Positions 13,199 to 21,283 of a DNA stretch of 46,032 nucleotides are shown here, in pieces. Both the position numbers and the translations under genes were made by a program. The notes below the pieces were generated by a model. It saw nothing but the letters and a program-made list of their open reading frames with translations, did no database searches and was not told the origin of the DNA. The stretch lies in contig NZ_VLNT01000019.1 in the NCBI RefSeq assembly GCF_007421815.1, positions 1 to 46,032 of the forward strand. Reading direction: 5' to 3'. Origin of the DNA: Aeromicrobium piscarium (GTDB lineage: Bacteria > Actinomycetota > Actinomycetes > Propionibacteriales > Nocardioidaceae). Within the stretch, counting starts at the first letter, position 1; every line of letters starts with the position of its first letter.

Positions 13199-13699
13199 AT
13201 GACTTCCAGCAGACGTGGGACCGCGTCCTTGGTCACCGCGACCGCGATGGTGACGCTGCTCGCCGCATGCGGGGGCGATCCGGACGACGACGGCGCCGCG
13301 ACCCCGCAGGACGAGGCCACGGAGACGGAGAACACCGAGACGCAGGACGCTTCGGACACGATCGAGGTGCAGCCGACCGGCGACGGCCCGATCGGCCTGA
13401 CGACCGCCGGCACTCCGGCCGGGGAGGTCGCGTCGGTCAGCGGCAAGCTCATCGTCGGGCCCGGGGGATGTCTGTCCATGACGGCCGACCGGCAGCCCGA
13501 GCTGGTGGTCTTCGAGGACGGTGCCGAGTTCACCCTCCGTGGCGACCGGCCCTCGGTCACCACCGATGACCTGGGCACCGTCCAGGTCGGCGAGCCGGTA
13601 GAGCTGACGGCGGCCTCGGTCGATCGCGCCGCTGTCAGCGGGATCCCTCAGCGATGCTCGAACGGCGCCGCCGACACCGTGGTCGTGGTGACCGGCTGA
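13199..13699 (+). CDS. Secreted lipoprotein, unknown function
   Basis: ATG 13199 has SD AGAGAGGAG. The 166-residue product has a lipoprotein signal: basic SRR, a hydrophobic core, and lipobox LLAAC with C24 as the lipidated Cys. An acidic Asp/Glu/Thr linker (about 27-60) leads to a compact domain with two further Cys (GPGGCLSM and PQRCSNG) that may form a disulfide. It has the look of a small beta-barrel (VSGKLIVGP, ELVVFEDGAEFTLRG). I do not recognise the domain. It is the last gene of the plus-strand series and ends 4 nt before the convergent csoR. Confidence 0.8.
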   Translation: MTSSRRGTASLVTATAMVTLLAACGGDPDDDGAATPQDEATETENTETQDASDTIEVQPTGDGPIGLTTAGTPAGEVASVSGKLIVGPGGCLSMTADRQPELVVFEDGAEFTLRGDRPSVTTDDLGTVQVGEPVELTAASVDRAAVSGIPQRCSNGAADTVVVVTG

Positions 13700-13703
13700 C
13701 CGG

Positions 13704-14012
13704 TCAGGACTTGACGAGCCGGGCGATGGCGGCCGAGGCCTCCTTGATCTTCTGCTCGGCCTCCGGACCGCCGGCCTTCGCCGCGTCCACGACGCAGTGC
13801 TTGAGGTGATCGTCGAGCAGGCCGAGGGCGACATTCTCCAGAGCGCTGGTGAGCGCACTGATCTGCGTGAGGATGTCGATGCAGTAGGTGTCCTCGTCGA
13901 TCATCCGGTGGATCCCGCGAGCCTGCCCCTCGATGCGCTTGAGGCGGGCAAGGTAGCGAGCCTTGTCGTCGATATAGCCGTGAGCGTGAGCGCCCTCGTG
14001 CGAAGCGGTCAT
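13704..14012 (-). CDS. csoR: CsoR-family copper-sensing repressor
   Basis: The 102-residue all-helical protein has the CsoR core RYLARLKRIEGQARGIHRMI and the Cu(I) ligands C44 (TYCIDIL), H69 and C73 (DDHLKHCVVDA), the C-H-C set of true copper sensors. An N-terminal HEGAHAHGY stretch adds extra His. In the family, apo-CsoR binds a GC-rich palindrome and Cu(I) releases it, which induces copper export genes. It is the last gene of the copper operon, 4 nt after the CPH-type ATPase, so it would repress its own operon from the box at 19541-19557. Confidence 0.95.
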   Translation of the reverse strand: MTASHEGAHAHGYIDDKARYLARLKRIEGQARGIHRMIDEDTYCIDILTQISALTSALENVALGLLDDHLKHCVVDAAKAGGPEAEQKIKEASAAIARLVKS

Positions 14013-14016
14013 GATG

Positions 14017-16092
14017 TCATCCTCCGGGACGGTGGTTCGAAGAGGTCAAGAAGGCGGCGGCGCTGCTCCGCGGGCGCAGGTCGAGTCGCCTCAACAGCTG
14101 GGCGTTCAGTGCGACCACGACGGTGGAGGCCGACATGAGTATCGCACCGACGCTCATCGGCAGGACGAAGCCGACCGGAGCCAGTACGCCGGCTGCCAGG
14201 GGGACGGCGAGCAGGTTGTATCCCGCCGCCCACCACAGGTTCTGCTTCATCTTGCGGTAGGTGGCGCGCGAGAGCTCCACGATCGAGAGCACCGAGCGCG
14301 GATCGGAGGAGGCCAGCACCACGCCGGCGGAGCCGATCGCCACGTCGGTGCCCGCACCGATGGCGATGCCGACATCGGCCTGCGCCAGTGCGGGAGCGTC
14401 GTTGACGCCGTCGCCGACCATGGCCACCCGGTGGCCTTCGTGCTGCAGCTCGGCGACCTTCGCCGCCTTGTCCTCGGGACGGACGCCTGCGAAGACCCGG
14501 TCGATGCCGAGCTCACCGGCCACCTGATCGGCCACGGCCTGCGCATCCCCGGTGATCATGACGACCTGCGCCCCGATCGCGTGCAAGGCGTCGACGGCCT
14601 CGTGGGACTCCTCGCGCACCTCGTCCGCCAGCCGCAGCGCGCCGATGACCTCGTCGCCAGCGAGCACATGCAGGATGATCGCGCCCTCGTCGCGCCAGGT
14701 CTCGGCCACCGGCAGCTCGTCTAGCTGGTGCTGGTCGAGGAGGTACGGACCGCCGACGCGCACCACGGTGTCGCCGACCGTGGCCTCGACGCCGACGGCG
14801 GGGGAGGAGGAGAAGTCACGTGCGGCGGGCACCTCCAGCTCGCGGTCGCCGGCGGCGCGGACGATCGCCTCGGCCAGCGGGTGCTCGCTGCCGGACTCCG
14901 CTGCCGCGGCGAGAGCCAGCACGCCGTGCTCGTCTCGTCCGGAGACCGCTTCGACCGCCGTCACCGTGGGCTCACCCTTGGTGAGGGTGCCGGTCTTGTC
15001 GAAGAGCACCGCGTCGACGGTGCGCATGGACTCCAACGCGAGCCGGTCCTTGATGAGCACGCCTCCGCGCGCGGCCCGTTCGGTGGCGATGGAGACGACG
15101 AGCGGGATCGCGAGCCCGAGGGCGTGCGGGCAGGCGATCACCAGGACGGTGATCGTGCGGACCACTGCGGAGTCGGGCATGCCGAGGAGGCTCCACACGA
15201 TCGCCGTGATCGCCGCGGCACCGAGCGCGTACCAGAACAGCCAGGCGGCCGCGGTGTCCGCGATCCGCTGCGCCCGCGAGGACGACGCTTGGGCATCGGA
15301 CACCAGCCGGCGGATGCCGGCCAGCGCCGTGTCGTCTCCGATCGCGGTGACCTCGACGCGGAGACCGGAGTCGGTGGCGACGGTGCCGGCGACCACCTGA
15401 TCGCCGGTCTCCCGGCGCACCGGAGCCGATTCGCCGGTCACCATCGACTCGTCCATGCTGGCGCTGCCGTCGACGATCCGTCCGTCGGCGGGCACCGAGG
15501 CCCCGGGGCGGACGACGACCACGTCGCCGACCGCGAGGTCAGCGGGCGCGACGGTGACGATGTCGTCGCCGTCCACTCGCTCGGCCTCATCGGGCAGCAG
15601 CGCGGCCAGTGAGTCGAGCGCCGAGGTGGTCTGCGCCAGGGAGCGCATCTCGATCCAGTGTCCGAGCAGCATGATGACGACCAGCAGCGCCAACTCCCAC
15701 CAGAAGTCCAGCTCGTGATGCAGCAGGTGCAGGCTCGCGCCCCACGAGGCCACGAACGCCACCGTGATCGCCAAGGCGATGAGCAGCATCATGCCGGGCT
15801 GCCGGGAGCGGATCTCGCTCACGCCGCCGGTGAGGAACGGGCGGCCTCCCCAGACGTACATGACGGTGCCGAGAACGGGCGAGACCCACCGCACCCAGCC
15901 GGCGTCGGCGAGCTCGTAGCCGATGAGGTCGGCGAACATCGCATTGAAGCCGACGACCGGCACGGCCAGGACGACCATGATCCAGAACAGCCGGCGGAAC
16001 TGGCCGACGTGGTCGTGATGATCGTGGTGCTCGTCGTGGCCCATATCGTCGTGCTGGGTGTGATCGTGCTCGTCGTGGTGTGTCATCGTCAT
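14017..16092 (-). CDS. copB: Copper P1B-type ATPase with CPH motif and His-rich N-terminus
   Basis: This 691-residue heavy-metal ATPase starts with a His-rich tail (THHDEHDHTQHDD) instead of an HMA domain. It carries CPH (C321-P322-H323) in the transport helix, the CopB-class signature, the phosphorylation site DKTGT (D365), the TGES actuator loop, the MITGDA hinge and [10 protein letters not shown]. CopB-class pumps export copper or silver, often proposed to prefer Cu(II), but selectivity is not certain from sequence. ATG 16092 has AGGAGG 8 nt upstream. It follows the CPC-type ATPase by 12 nt in the same operon. Confidence 0.94.
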   Translation of the reverse strand: MTMTHHDEHDHTQHDDMGHDEHHDHHDHVGQFRRLFWIMVVLAVPVVGFNAMFADLIGYELADAGWVRWVSPVLGTVMYVWGGRPFLTGGVSEIRSRQPGMMLLIALAITVAFVASWGASLHLLHHELDFWWELALLVVIMLLGHWIEMRSLAQTTSALDSLAALLPDEAERVDGDDIVTVAPADLAVGDVVVVRPGASVPADGRIVDGSASMDESMVTGESAPVRRETGDQVVAGTVATDSGLRVEVTAIGDDTALAGIRRLVSDAQASSSRAQRIADTAAAWLFWYALGAAAITAIVWSLLGMPDSAVVRTITVLVIACPHALGLAIPLVVSIATERAARGGVLIKDRLALESMRTVDAVLFDKTGTLTKGEPTVTAVEAVSGRDEHGVLALAAAAESGSEHPLAEAIVRAAGDRELEVPAARDFSSSPAVGVEATVGDTVVRVGGPYLLDQHQLDELPVAETWRDEGAIILHVLAGDEVIGALRLADEVREESHEAVDALHAIGAQVVMITGDAQAVADQVAGELGIDRVFAGVRPEDKAAKVAELQHEGHRVAMVGDGVNDAPALAQADVGIAIGAGTDVAIGSAGVVLASSDPRSVLSIVELSRATYRKMKQNLWWAAGYNLLAVPLAAGVLAPVGFVLPMSVGAILMSASTVVVALNAQLLRRLDLRPRSSAAAFLTSSNHRPGG

Positions 16093-16104
16093 AGGGTCGA
16101 CCTC

Positions 16105-18357
16105 CTAGCGTGCGATGCCCGTGAACGTGCGCAGGCGCAGGCTGTTGCTCACCACGAAGACGCTGGAGAGCGCCATGGCGGCTCCGGCGAGCATGGGATT
16201 GAGCAGCCCGAAGGCGGCCAGCGGGATCGCGGCGGTGTTATAGGCGAAGGCCCAGAACAGATTGGTCTTGATCGTGCGCAACGTCCGGCGGGCGAGCGCG
16301 ATCGCATCGGCGGCGGCCCGCAGGTCGCCCCGGACGAGCGTGATGTCGGCAGCCTCGATCGCGACATCGGTGCCCGTCCCCATCGCGAGGCCCAGGTCGG
16401 CCTGCGCGAGCGCGGGGGCGTCGTTGACGCCGTCGCCGACCATCGCCACGACCTTGCCCTCGGCTTGCAGCCGCGCGACGAGGTCGACCTTGTCCTGCGG
16501 CATGACCTCGGCGATGACCCGCTCGATGCCGACCTCGGCTGCGACCTGCTCCGCGACGGCCCGGTTGTCCCCGGTCAACAGCACCGGGGTCAGACCCAGC
16601 TCCTTGAACCGGGCGACCGCCTCCGGGCTGGTCGGCTTGATCTGATCGGACACGACGAGCACGCCACGGGCGCGGCCGTCCCAGCCGACGGCGATCGCGG
16701 TCCTGCCCTCAGCCTCGGCGTCCTGCTTGGCCCGGCGCAGATCCTCGTCGAGGGGCTGTGCCCACTCATCGAGGAGCGCCTCGCGCCCGACGATCACGGC
16801 ATGGCCCTCGACGACGCCCTGCACGCCGCGACCCTCGATGTTCTCGAAGGACTCGGGCACCGGCAGGTCGCCGAGCTCATCACGCGCCCCCGTGGCGATC
16901 GCCTGCGCGATGGGATGCTCCGAGGCGTCCTCCATGGCACCTGCCAGGCGCAGCAGGTCGGCGCGCTCGACCCCCGCTGCGGCGATGACATCGGTCAGCG
17001 TCATCCTCCCGGCGGTGACCGTGCCGGTCTTGTCCAGCACGATCGTGTCCACCCGGCGCGTGGACTCGAGGATCTCCGGGCCCTTGATGAGCACGCCGAG
17101 CTGTGCGCCCCGGCCGGTCCCGACCAGCAGGGCCGTGGGCGTCGCGAGTCCGAGAGCGCAGGGGCAGGCGATGATCAGCACCGCCACGGCGGCCGTGAAC
17201 CCCGCCGAGAGCGGGAAGCCGGCGCCGATCCAGGCGCCCAGCGTGGCGACGGCGACAGCGATCGCGATGGGGACGAACACGCCCGACACCCGGTCGGCGA
17301 GCCTTTGGATCTCGGCCTTGCCCGACTGGGCGTCCTCGACCATCCGGGCCATCTGCGCCAACTGGGTGTCGGACCCGACACGGGTCGCCTCGACCACGAG
17401 CCTGCCCCCGGCGTTGACGGTCGCGCCGGTCACCGTGTCGCCCTCAGCGACCTCGACGGGGACCGACTCGCCGGTCAGCATCGAGGCGTCGATCGCGGAG
17501 TTGCCCGAGACGATCACGCCATCGGCGGCGAGCTTCTCGCCGGGCCGGACGACGAACTCGTCCCCGACGGACAGCTGCTCGACGGGGACCCGCTGCTCCC
17601 GGCCGTCGCGCAGGATCGAGACCTCCTTGGCGCCGAGTTCCAGCAGCGCCCGCAGCGCGGCACCGGCGCGGCGCTTGGACCGTTTCTCGAAGTAGCGGCC
17701 CATCAGGATGAAGGTGATGACCCCCGCCGCGACCTCGAGATAGATGTGGCCGAGTCCGTCGGTGCGCGAGATCGTCAGCTCGAAGGGATGCACCACGCCG
17801 GGTTCGCCGGCGGTGCCGAAGAACAGTGCGACGATCGACCACAGCATCGCCGCGGTCGTGCCGACGGAGATGAGCGTGTCCATGGTGGCCGCGCCGTGCC
17901 GGAGGTTCATGAACGCCGCGCGGTGGAACGGCCAGCCGGCCCAGACCACGACCGGTGCGGCCAGCACGAGGGAGGCGAAGCCCCAATAGTCGAACTGCAG
18001 CGCGGGGATCATCGCCATCGCGATGACCGGGACGCTGAGGATCGCCGATCCGATCAGCCGCTGGCGCAGGCCGCGCAGCTCGGCATCCTCCGGCGACTCG
18101 CCGGGTTCATCCTCATCGCGCGGGGGAGCGGGCAGCTCGGCGGTGTAGCCGGTCTTCTCGACCTCCGCGATCAGCAGCTGAGGGTCCAGGCCGGCCGGCC
18201 CGGTCACGCTGGCCTTCTCGGTCGCGTAGTTGACGCTGGCGGTGATCCCGTCGAGCTTGTTGAGCTTCTTCTCGATGCGGTTGGCACAGGACGCGCAGGT
18301 CATGCCGCCGATCCGCAGCTCGATGCTGCCGGTGTCGACGATGTCCTCAGTGGTCAT
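16105..18357 (-). CDS. copA: Cu(I) P1B-type ATPase CopA
   Basis: The 750-residue protein has an N-terminal HMA domain with GGMTCASC (C21, C24), about eight membrane helices, CPC (C398-P399-C400) in the transport helix, the TGES loop, DKTGT (D442) and [14 protein letters not shown]. This is the CopA class, which pumps Cu(I) from the cytoplasm and receives it from CopZ-like chaperones. ATG 18357 is preferred over 18387 because GGAGG sits 5 nt upstream. The ATG lies inside the end of the preceding gene, so the two are translationally coupled. Having both a CPC and a CPH pump implies strong copper load. Confidence 0.95.
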   Translation of the reverse strand: MTTEDIVDTGSIELRIGGMTCASCANRIEKKLNKLDGITASVNYATEKASVTGPAGLDPQLLIAEVEKTGYTAELPAPPRDEDEPGESPEDAELRGLRQRLIGSAILSVPVIAMAMIPALQFDYWGFASLVLAAPVVVWAGWPFHRAAFMNLRHGAATMDTLISVGTTAAMLWSIVALFFGTAGEPGVVHPFELTISRTDGLGHIYLEVAAGVITFILMGRYFEKRSKRRAGAALRALLELGAKEVSILRDGREQRVPVEQLSVGDEFVVRPGEKLAADGVIVSGNSAIDASMLTGESVPVEVAEGDTVTGATVNAGGRLVVEATRVGSDTQLAQMARMVEDAQSGKAEIQRLADRVSGVFVPIAIAVAVATLGAWIGAGFPLSAGFTAAVAVLIIACPCALGLATPTALLVGTGRGAQLGVLIKGPEILESTRRVDTIVLDKTGTVTAGRMTLTDVIAAAGVERADLLRLAGAMEDASEHPIAQAIATGARDELGDLPVPESFENIEGRGVQGVVEGHAVIVGREALLDEWAQPLDEDLRRAKQDAEAEGRTAIAVGWDGRARGVLVVSDQIKPTSPEAVARFKELGLTPVLLTGDNRAVAEQVAAEVGIERVIAEVMPQDKVDLVARLQAEGKVVAMVGDGVNDAPALAQADLGLAMGTGTDVAIEAADITLVRGDLRAAADAIALARRTLRTIKTNLFWAFAYNTAAIPLAAFGLLNPMLAGAAMALSSVFVVSNSLRLRTFTGIAR

Positions 18358-19291
18358 GGTCGCCTCCGTTCGCGTGGTCGTCGTCATGGCCGTCGGTGTG
18401 GTCCGCCGTGTCGATCACGAGGGGAGCGGTACGCACCTCGCCGCCGATGCGGAAGTCCAGGTAGAGCAGGTAGCGCCCCGGGGTCGGCGCGGTGGCCTCG
18501 AAGACGATCTCCGGGCCGGACGTCTCACCGGTCTCGGGCACATCCCCGTGGGGATGGACGTGCAGATAGGCGAGGTCGCCCTCGCGCAGCGCCACCAGAT
18601 GGCCGAAGGCGCCGAGATAGGGCTCCAGGTCGGTGACGGCCTCGTCGTCGCGGGTGATCGTCATCGTCAGCTCGGTCGACTCGCCGGCGACCAGCTCGCC
18701 GGCGACCTCCACGGTGTAGCCGTCGACGGTCGTGCTGGTCGTGGGCTGGGCCGGGACGGGAGAGTAGTCGCCCGCGACCTGGGCAGTGGTCGAGAGGGTG
18801 AGCCCGTCGCCGGTGGCGGCGGGGACGAAGTCGGCGATCACCCGGTAGGTGCCGCCGGCGGTCCACTCCCAGGGGAGGGACCAGGTGCCGTCCTCGGCGC
18901 GCTCGGGGTGGACGTGGCGGAACAGCTGTCCGTCGGCGCGCACGACGATCAGGTGCAGTTCCTTCTCGTGCTCCACGTCGAAGTCGGTGACCGGTTCGCC
19001 TTGGGGATCGATGACGACGAGGGACAGCTCGCCCTCCTCGCCCACGGTGCCCGGTGAGGTGACCTCGGCGAGCCGGTAGCCGTCCTGGGCGAGGCCGAGC
19101 CCCGGCGCCGTCTCGTGGGCGTCAGAGCCATCGTGCGACGTCGGGGCGTCGTGGCCGCCGTGTCCCTCGGTGTCCTGCGCCCAGCCCTCTGCGGCATCGT
19201 CGGGGACGACCGCGCTCGCGGTGGCGAAGGCCACGGCGAACACGGCGATGAGACCGACGCCGTACAGGCCGAGTCGTGCCGGGGCCCGCAT
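18347..19291 (-). CDS. Exported membrane-anchored protein with His-rich tails
   Basis: The 314-residue product has one N-terminal membrane segment ([22 protein letters not shown]). A His/Asp-rich stretch ([19 protein letters not shown]) follows, then two beta-rich Ig-like domains with repeated FRHVHPE and [10 protein letters not shown], and a His-rich C-terminus ([15 protein letters not shown]). The HVHP motifs and His-rich ends suggest a metal-binding extracytoplasmic protein. Similar proteins sit in actinobacterial copper operons without a settled function. It starts 1 nt after the HMA gene and overlaps copA by 11 nt, consistent with periplasm-side copper buffering. Confidence 0.85.
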   Translation of the reverse strand: MRAPARLGLYGVGLIAVFAVAFATASAVVPDDAAEGWAQDTEGHGGHDAPTSHDGSDAHETAPGLGLAQDGYRLAEVTSPGTVGEEGELSLVVIDPQGEPVTDFDVEHEKELHLIVVRADGQLFRHVHPERAEDGTWSLPWEWTAGGTYRVIADFVPAATGDGLTLSTTAQVAGDYSPVPAQPTTSTTVDGYTVEVAGELVAGESTELTMTITRDDEAVTDLEPYLGAFGHLVALREGDLAYLHVHPHGDVPETGETSGPEIVFEATAPTPGRYLLYLDFRIGGEVRTAPLVIDTADHTDGHDDDHANGGDHDH

Positions 19292-19292
19292 G

Positions 19293-19502
19293 TCAGGCCC
19301 GGGCCGCTTGGTAGCCGGCCTCGTCGACCGCGGCGATCACCGCGGCATCGTCGACCGGTTGATCGGCGGTCACGGCCAGTCGGCCCGTGGCGGCGCTGAC
19401 CTCGATGCCGGTGACGCCGGGGACCTGCGAGACCTCCTCGCGGACGGCTCCTTCGCAGTGTCCGCAGCTCATGCCGGTCACCTGGTACTCGGTCGTGCTC
19501 AT
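19293..19502 (-). CDS. copZ: CopZ-like copper chaperone (HMA domain)
   Basis: A 69-residue single HMA domain: YQVTGMSCGHCEGAVREEVSQ with the Cu-binding pair C13 and C16, then GVTGIEVSAATGRLAVTAD and an EAGY loop near the C-terminus. In the family this ferredoxin-like fold carries Cu(I) to CopA and to CopY/CsoR-type sensors. It is the first gene of the operon and lies directly downstream of the promoter with the CsoR box. An AGGAG-like SD precedes the ATG. Confidence 0.93.
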   Translation of the reverse strand: MSTTEYQVTGMSCGHCEGAVREEVSQVPGVTGIEVSAATGRLAVTADQPVDDAAVIAAVDEAGYQAARA

Positions 19503-19537
19503 GGTCGGCTCCTCTCGGTGGATGCGATGAATCCTAC

Positions 19538-19565
19538 GCTATACCCCTATGGGGTATTGATTCAA
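19538..19565 (-). promoter_or_regulatory. Copper operon promoter with CsoR operator
   Basis: On the minus strand, TTGAAT (19565-19560) and TATAGC (19543-19538) are 16 nt apart. The palindrome ATACCCCTATGGGGTAT (19541-19557) fills the spacer and overlaps the -10 box. This matches the known style of CsoR operators (TACCCC/GGGGTA half sites). A CsoR tetramer bound here would block polymerase directly, and the csoR gene is the last gene of the same transcript. Confidence 0.88.
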
Positions 19566-19631
19566 GCCTGGTCCTGCCCCGTCGTGACGGTGGCGATGTG
19601 ATGAGTTGGAGATGTGCTCTCGCATCTTCCA

Positions 19632-19713
19632 CGAGTGGTGCAATCGTGCCCGCGAGTGGTGCACATTCGCCCTCGCGCGGCTGACTTCGGGACGAATTTT
19701 CACCACTCGCGGG
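19632..19713. repeat. CGAGTGGTG repeat element with inverted copies
   Basis: The motif CGAGTGGTGCA occurs at 19632-19642, and a longer copy, CGCGAGTGGTGCACAT, at 19651-19666. A third copy lies in the opposite orientation ending at 19713 (CACCACTCGCGGG). The second and third copies match over about 22 nt with few differences and can fold into a hairpin with a ~30-nt loop. The element sits between the copper promoter and the hicB gene, and no open frame explains it. Confidence 0.75.
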
Positions 19714-19739
19714 GGCTGGCTGGACGGGTGGCGGCCTGC

Positions 19740-20108
19740 CTACTTGGCGAGCTGAGAGACGCGCTGCGGAGTCAGGCCGAGCACCTGCCCGGCATCGCGC
19801 ACGGTGAGGTGCCCCTCGTGCACGAGCGCCCAGGCGGCGGCCCGCATGGCAGTCGAGGCCCGTTCCTGAGCGGCCTCGGCGGCCCGCTTCGCCTCCAACG
19901 CCTCGGCGACCTTGCTGTCGTAGTCCGTGACAGGTGAGAGCCTCACGTCCACGTCGTCCGGGCGCACGTCGCACAGGAGCGAGACGGCGTCACGCACCAT
20001 GCCGGGGATCTGGCCGAGACGTCGAGCCTGCGTGAAAGCGCCCGGCACCTCGGGGATTTCGATCGCCCACCACTCGCCCACCCGGGTGGCTCTGGCGGTG
20101 ACCTCCAT
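19740..20108 (-). CDS. hicB: HicB-like antitoxin
   Basis: The 122-residue protein has a HicB-type partial RNase H fold at the N-terminus (MEVTARATRVGEWWAIEIPE and AFTQARRLGQIPGMVRDAVSLL). A basic/acidic helix follows (KVAEALEAKRAAEAAQERAS) and a C-terminal helix-turn-helix (TVRDAGQVLGLTPQRVSQL). In HicAB systems HicB binds and blocks HicA and represses the operon through its DNA-binding domain. Its ATG overlaps the stop of the HicA-like gene (TGATG), so the toxin is encoded first, the usual hicAB order. Confidence 0.85.
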   Translation of the reverse strand: MEVTARATRVGEWWAIEIPEVPGAFTQARRLGQIPGMVRDAVSLLCDVRPDDVDVRLSPVTDYDSKVAEALEAKRAAEAAQERASTAMRAAAWALVHEGHLTVRDAGQVLGLTPQRVSQLAK

Positions 20109-20296
20109 CAGTTCGCCTCCATCTGTCGCAGGATCGCCCGCGCGGTCAGCTCGTTGATGTCAGTGTGGCGCGGGACCACGGCCTGCCGCTGGCCGATGCT
20201 GACCTTGGTGTGTTTCGCGCCCTCGAGGATCTGCATGGCACTTCCTTCGGCGCGAGCGAGGGCGGCGAGCTTCTTCATCAACTCTCGTCGTTTCAT
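20108..20296 (-). CDS. hicA: HicA-like mRNA interferase toxin
   Basis: A 62-residue double-stranded-RNA-binding-like protein: MKRRELMKKLAAL, then ILEGAKHTKVSIG with the catalytic His (H29), and AVVPRHTDINELTARAILRQM, the conserved HicA ending. HicA cleaves mRNA and halts translation. ATG 20296 is preferred because MKRREL is the typical HicA start; an upstream ATG at 20314 would add six residues. TTGACT lies about 25 nt upstream of that ATG and may be part of a promoter. The compact overlap with hicB supports a functional toxin-antitoxin unit. Confidence 0.85.
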   Translation of the reverse strand: MKRRELMKKLAALARAEGSAMQILEGAKHTKVSIGQRQAVVPRHTDINELTARAILRQMEAN

Positions 20297-20485
20297 AGTG
20301 TCGTCCATGCCCATAGACGAATCAAGTCAATAGCTGTTGACACTCAATCGTAGGGCTGAGAATGGGCCGGCATAGGCGCGACGATAGTCATCAGCGGAGA
20401 AGACGGCTGCGAGTATCCACAGGCGCGCTCAGAGCGAGGAGCGCGGCGAGCAGCGGATCCCGGCGGGTCGGCGAGGTGAGACGGG

Positions 20486-21283
20486 TCAACGGACCCGCGG
20501 GTCGTCATCGACGAGGCGGGTCCACGGGCCGTCCGGTACCTCGTCGGCCTCGACGAACCGCCAGTCCACGCGCGACTGCAACATGTCCAGACCGGCGAGG
20601 TGCAGGCAGGCGTTGAGGGCGGGGGAGACGTCCATGCCGGCGCCGCGGAACTTGGTGGTCGAGGGCGGAGTGTCGTCCGCGCCGAATACATAGGCGGTGT
20701 CGTGATACTTCGCCGGTCCGGCGTCCGCGATCTGCCCGAAACAGGTCCGGTCACCGTGACGGATCTCGACCCAGCGGTTCTTCATCAGGCTGAACGCGGG
20801 ATCGTCGACGTGCTCGGCGTACCCCGGATCGTGCGCCCATGGCACCACCTCGCCGCGCCAGGCGAAGCCGAGCTCGTCGTTGACGTCGTCATAGGGCAGG
20901 TCGAGATAGAAGGGATTCATCCGCGGCTCCATCGAACGAGGCCAGTAGCCGTCCGCGGCATGTCTCTGCTCCGTGTGGCATTCACGGCCGACCTGTCGGC
21001 CGTCGCAACCACCATAGCGCTCGATCCAGCGTGAGTCGTAGGTGGAGACACGCTGCGAACCGTCGGGGGCGTCCGGGTCGAGGATCTCGCCGACCCAGAA
21101 GGTCGCCGCGACGATATCGGTATGCCAGGGGTAGCTGCGGGGCAGCGGACCCGGGTCGACGAACACACCCGGTGGTTCAGGGGCCGCCGGGTCGGCCAGC
21201 AGAGATCGTGGCGGGCTCGTCAGCAGCAGTCCGAGGAGGACCACCACCACGGCGCCCGCCACACCCACGCGGCGACTTCTCAC
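20486..21283 (-). CDS. Secreted protein, possible double-psi beta-barrel
   Basis: A 265-residue protein with an N-terminal export signal (RRVGVAGAVVVVLLGLLLTS) and no further membrane segment. The mature part has several Cys (GGCDGRQVGREC, RTCFGQIADAGP, NACLHLAG). The end, CFGQIADAGPAKYHDTAYVFG then GAGMDVSPALNACL, resembles the Asp-rich C-terminal half of double-psi beta-barrel domains found in secreted wall-active proteins. This assignment is tentative. The GTG start overlaps the stop of the deacetylase gene (GTGA), so it is the last gene of the polysaccharide operon and probably acts outside the cell on the same product. Confidence 0.75.
   Translation of the reverse strand: MRSRRVGVAGAVVVVLLGLLLTSPPRSLLADPAAPEPPGVFVDPGPLPRSYPWHTDIVAATFWVGEILDPDAPDGSQRVSTYDSRWIERYGGCDGRQVGRECHTEQRHAADGYWPRSMEPRMNPFYLDLPYDDVNDELGFAWRGEVVPWAHDPGYAEHVDDPAFSLMKNRWVEIRHGDRTCFGQIADAGPAKYHDTAYVFGADDTPPSTTKFRGAGMDVSPALNACLHLAGLDMLQSRVDWRFVEADEVPDGPWTRLVDDDPRVR

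Noticed and set aside
15658..18636. 992-aa plus-strand frame opposite the copper ATPases
   Set aside because: Low-complexity Arg/Asp/Gly-rich translation with no motifs; the minus strand encodes clear CopA and CopB.
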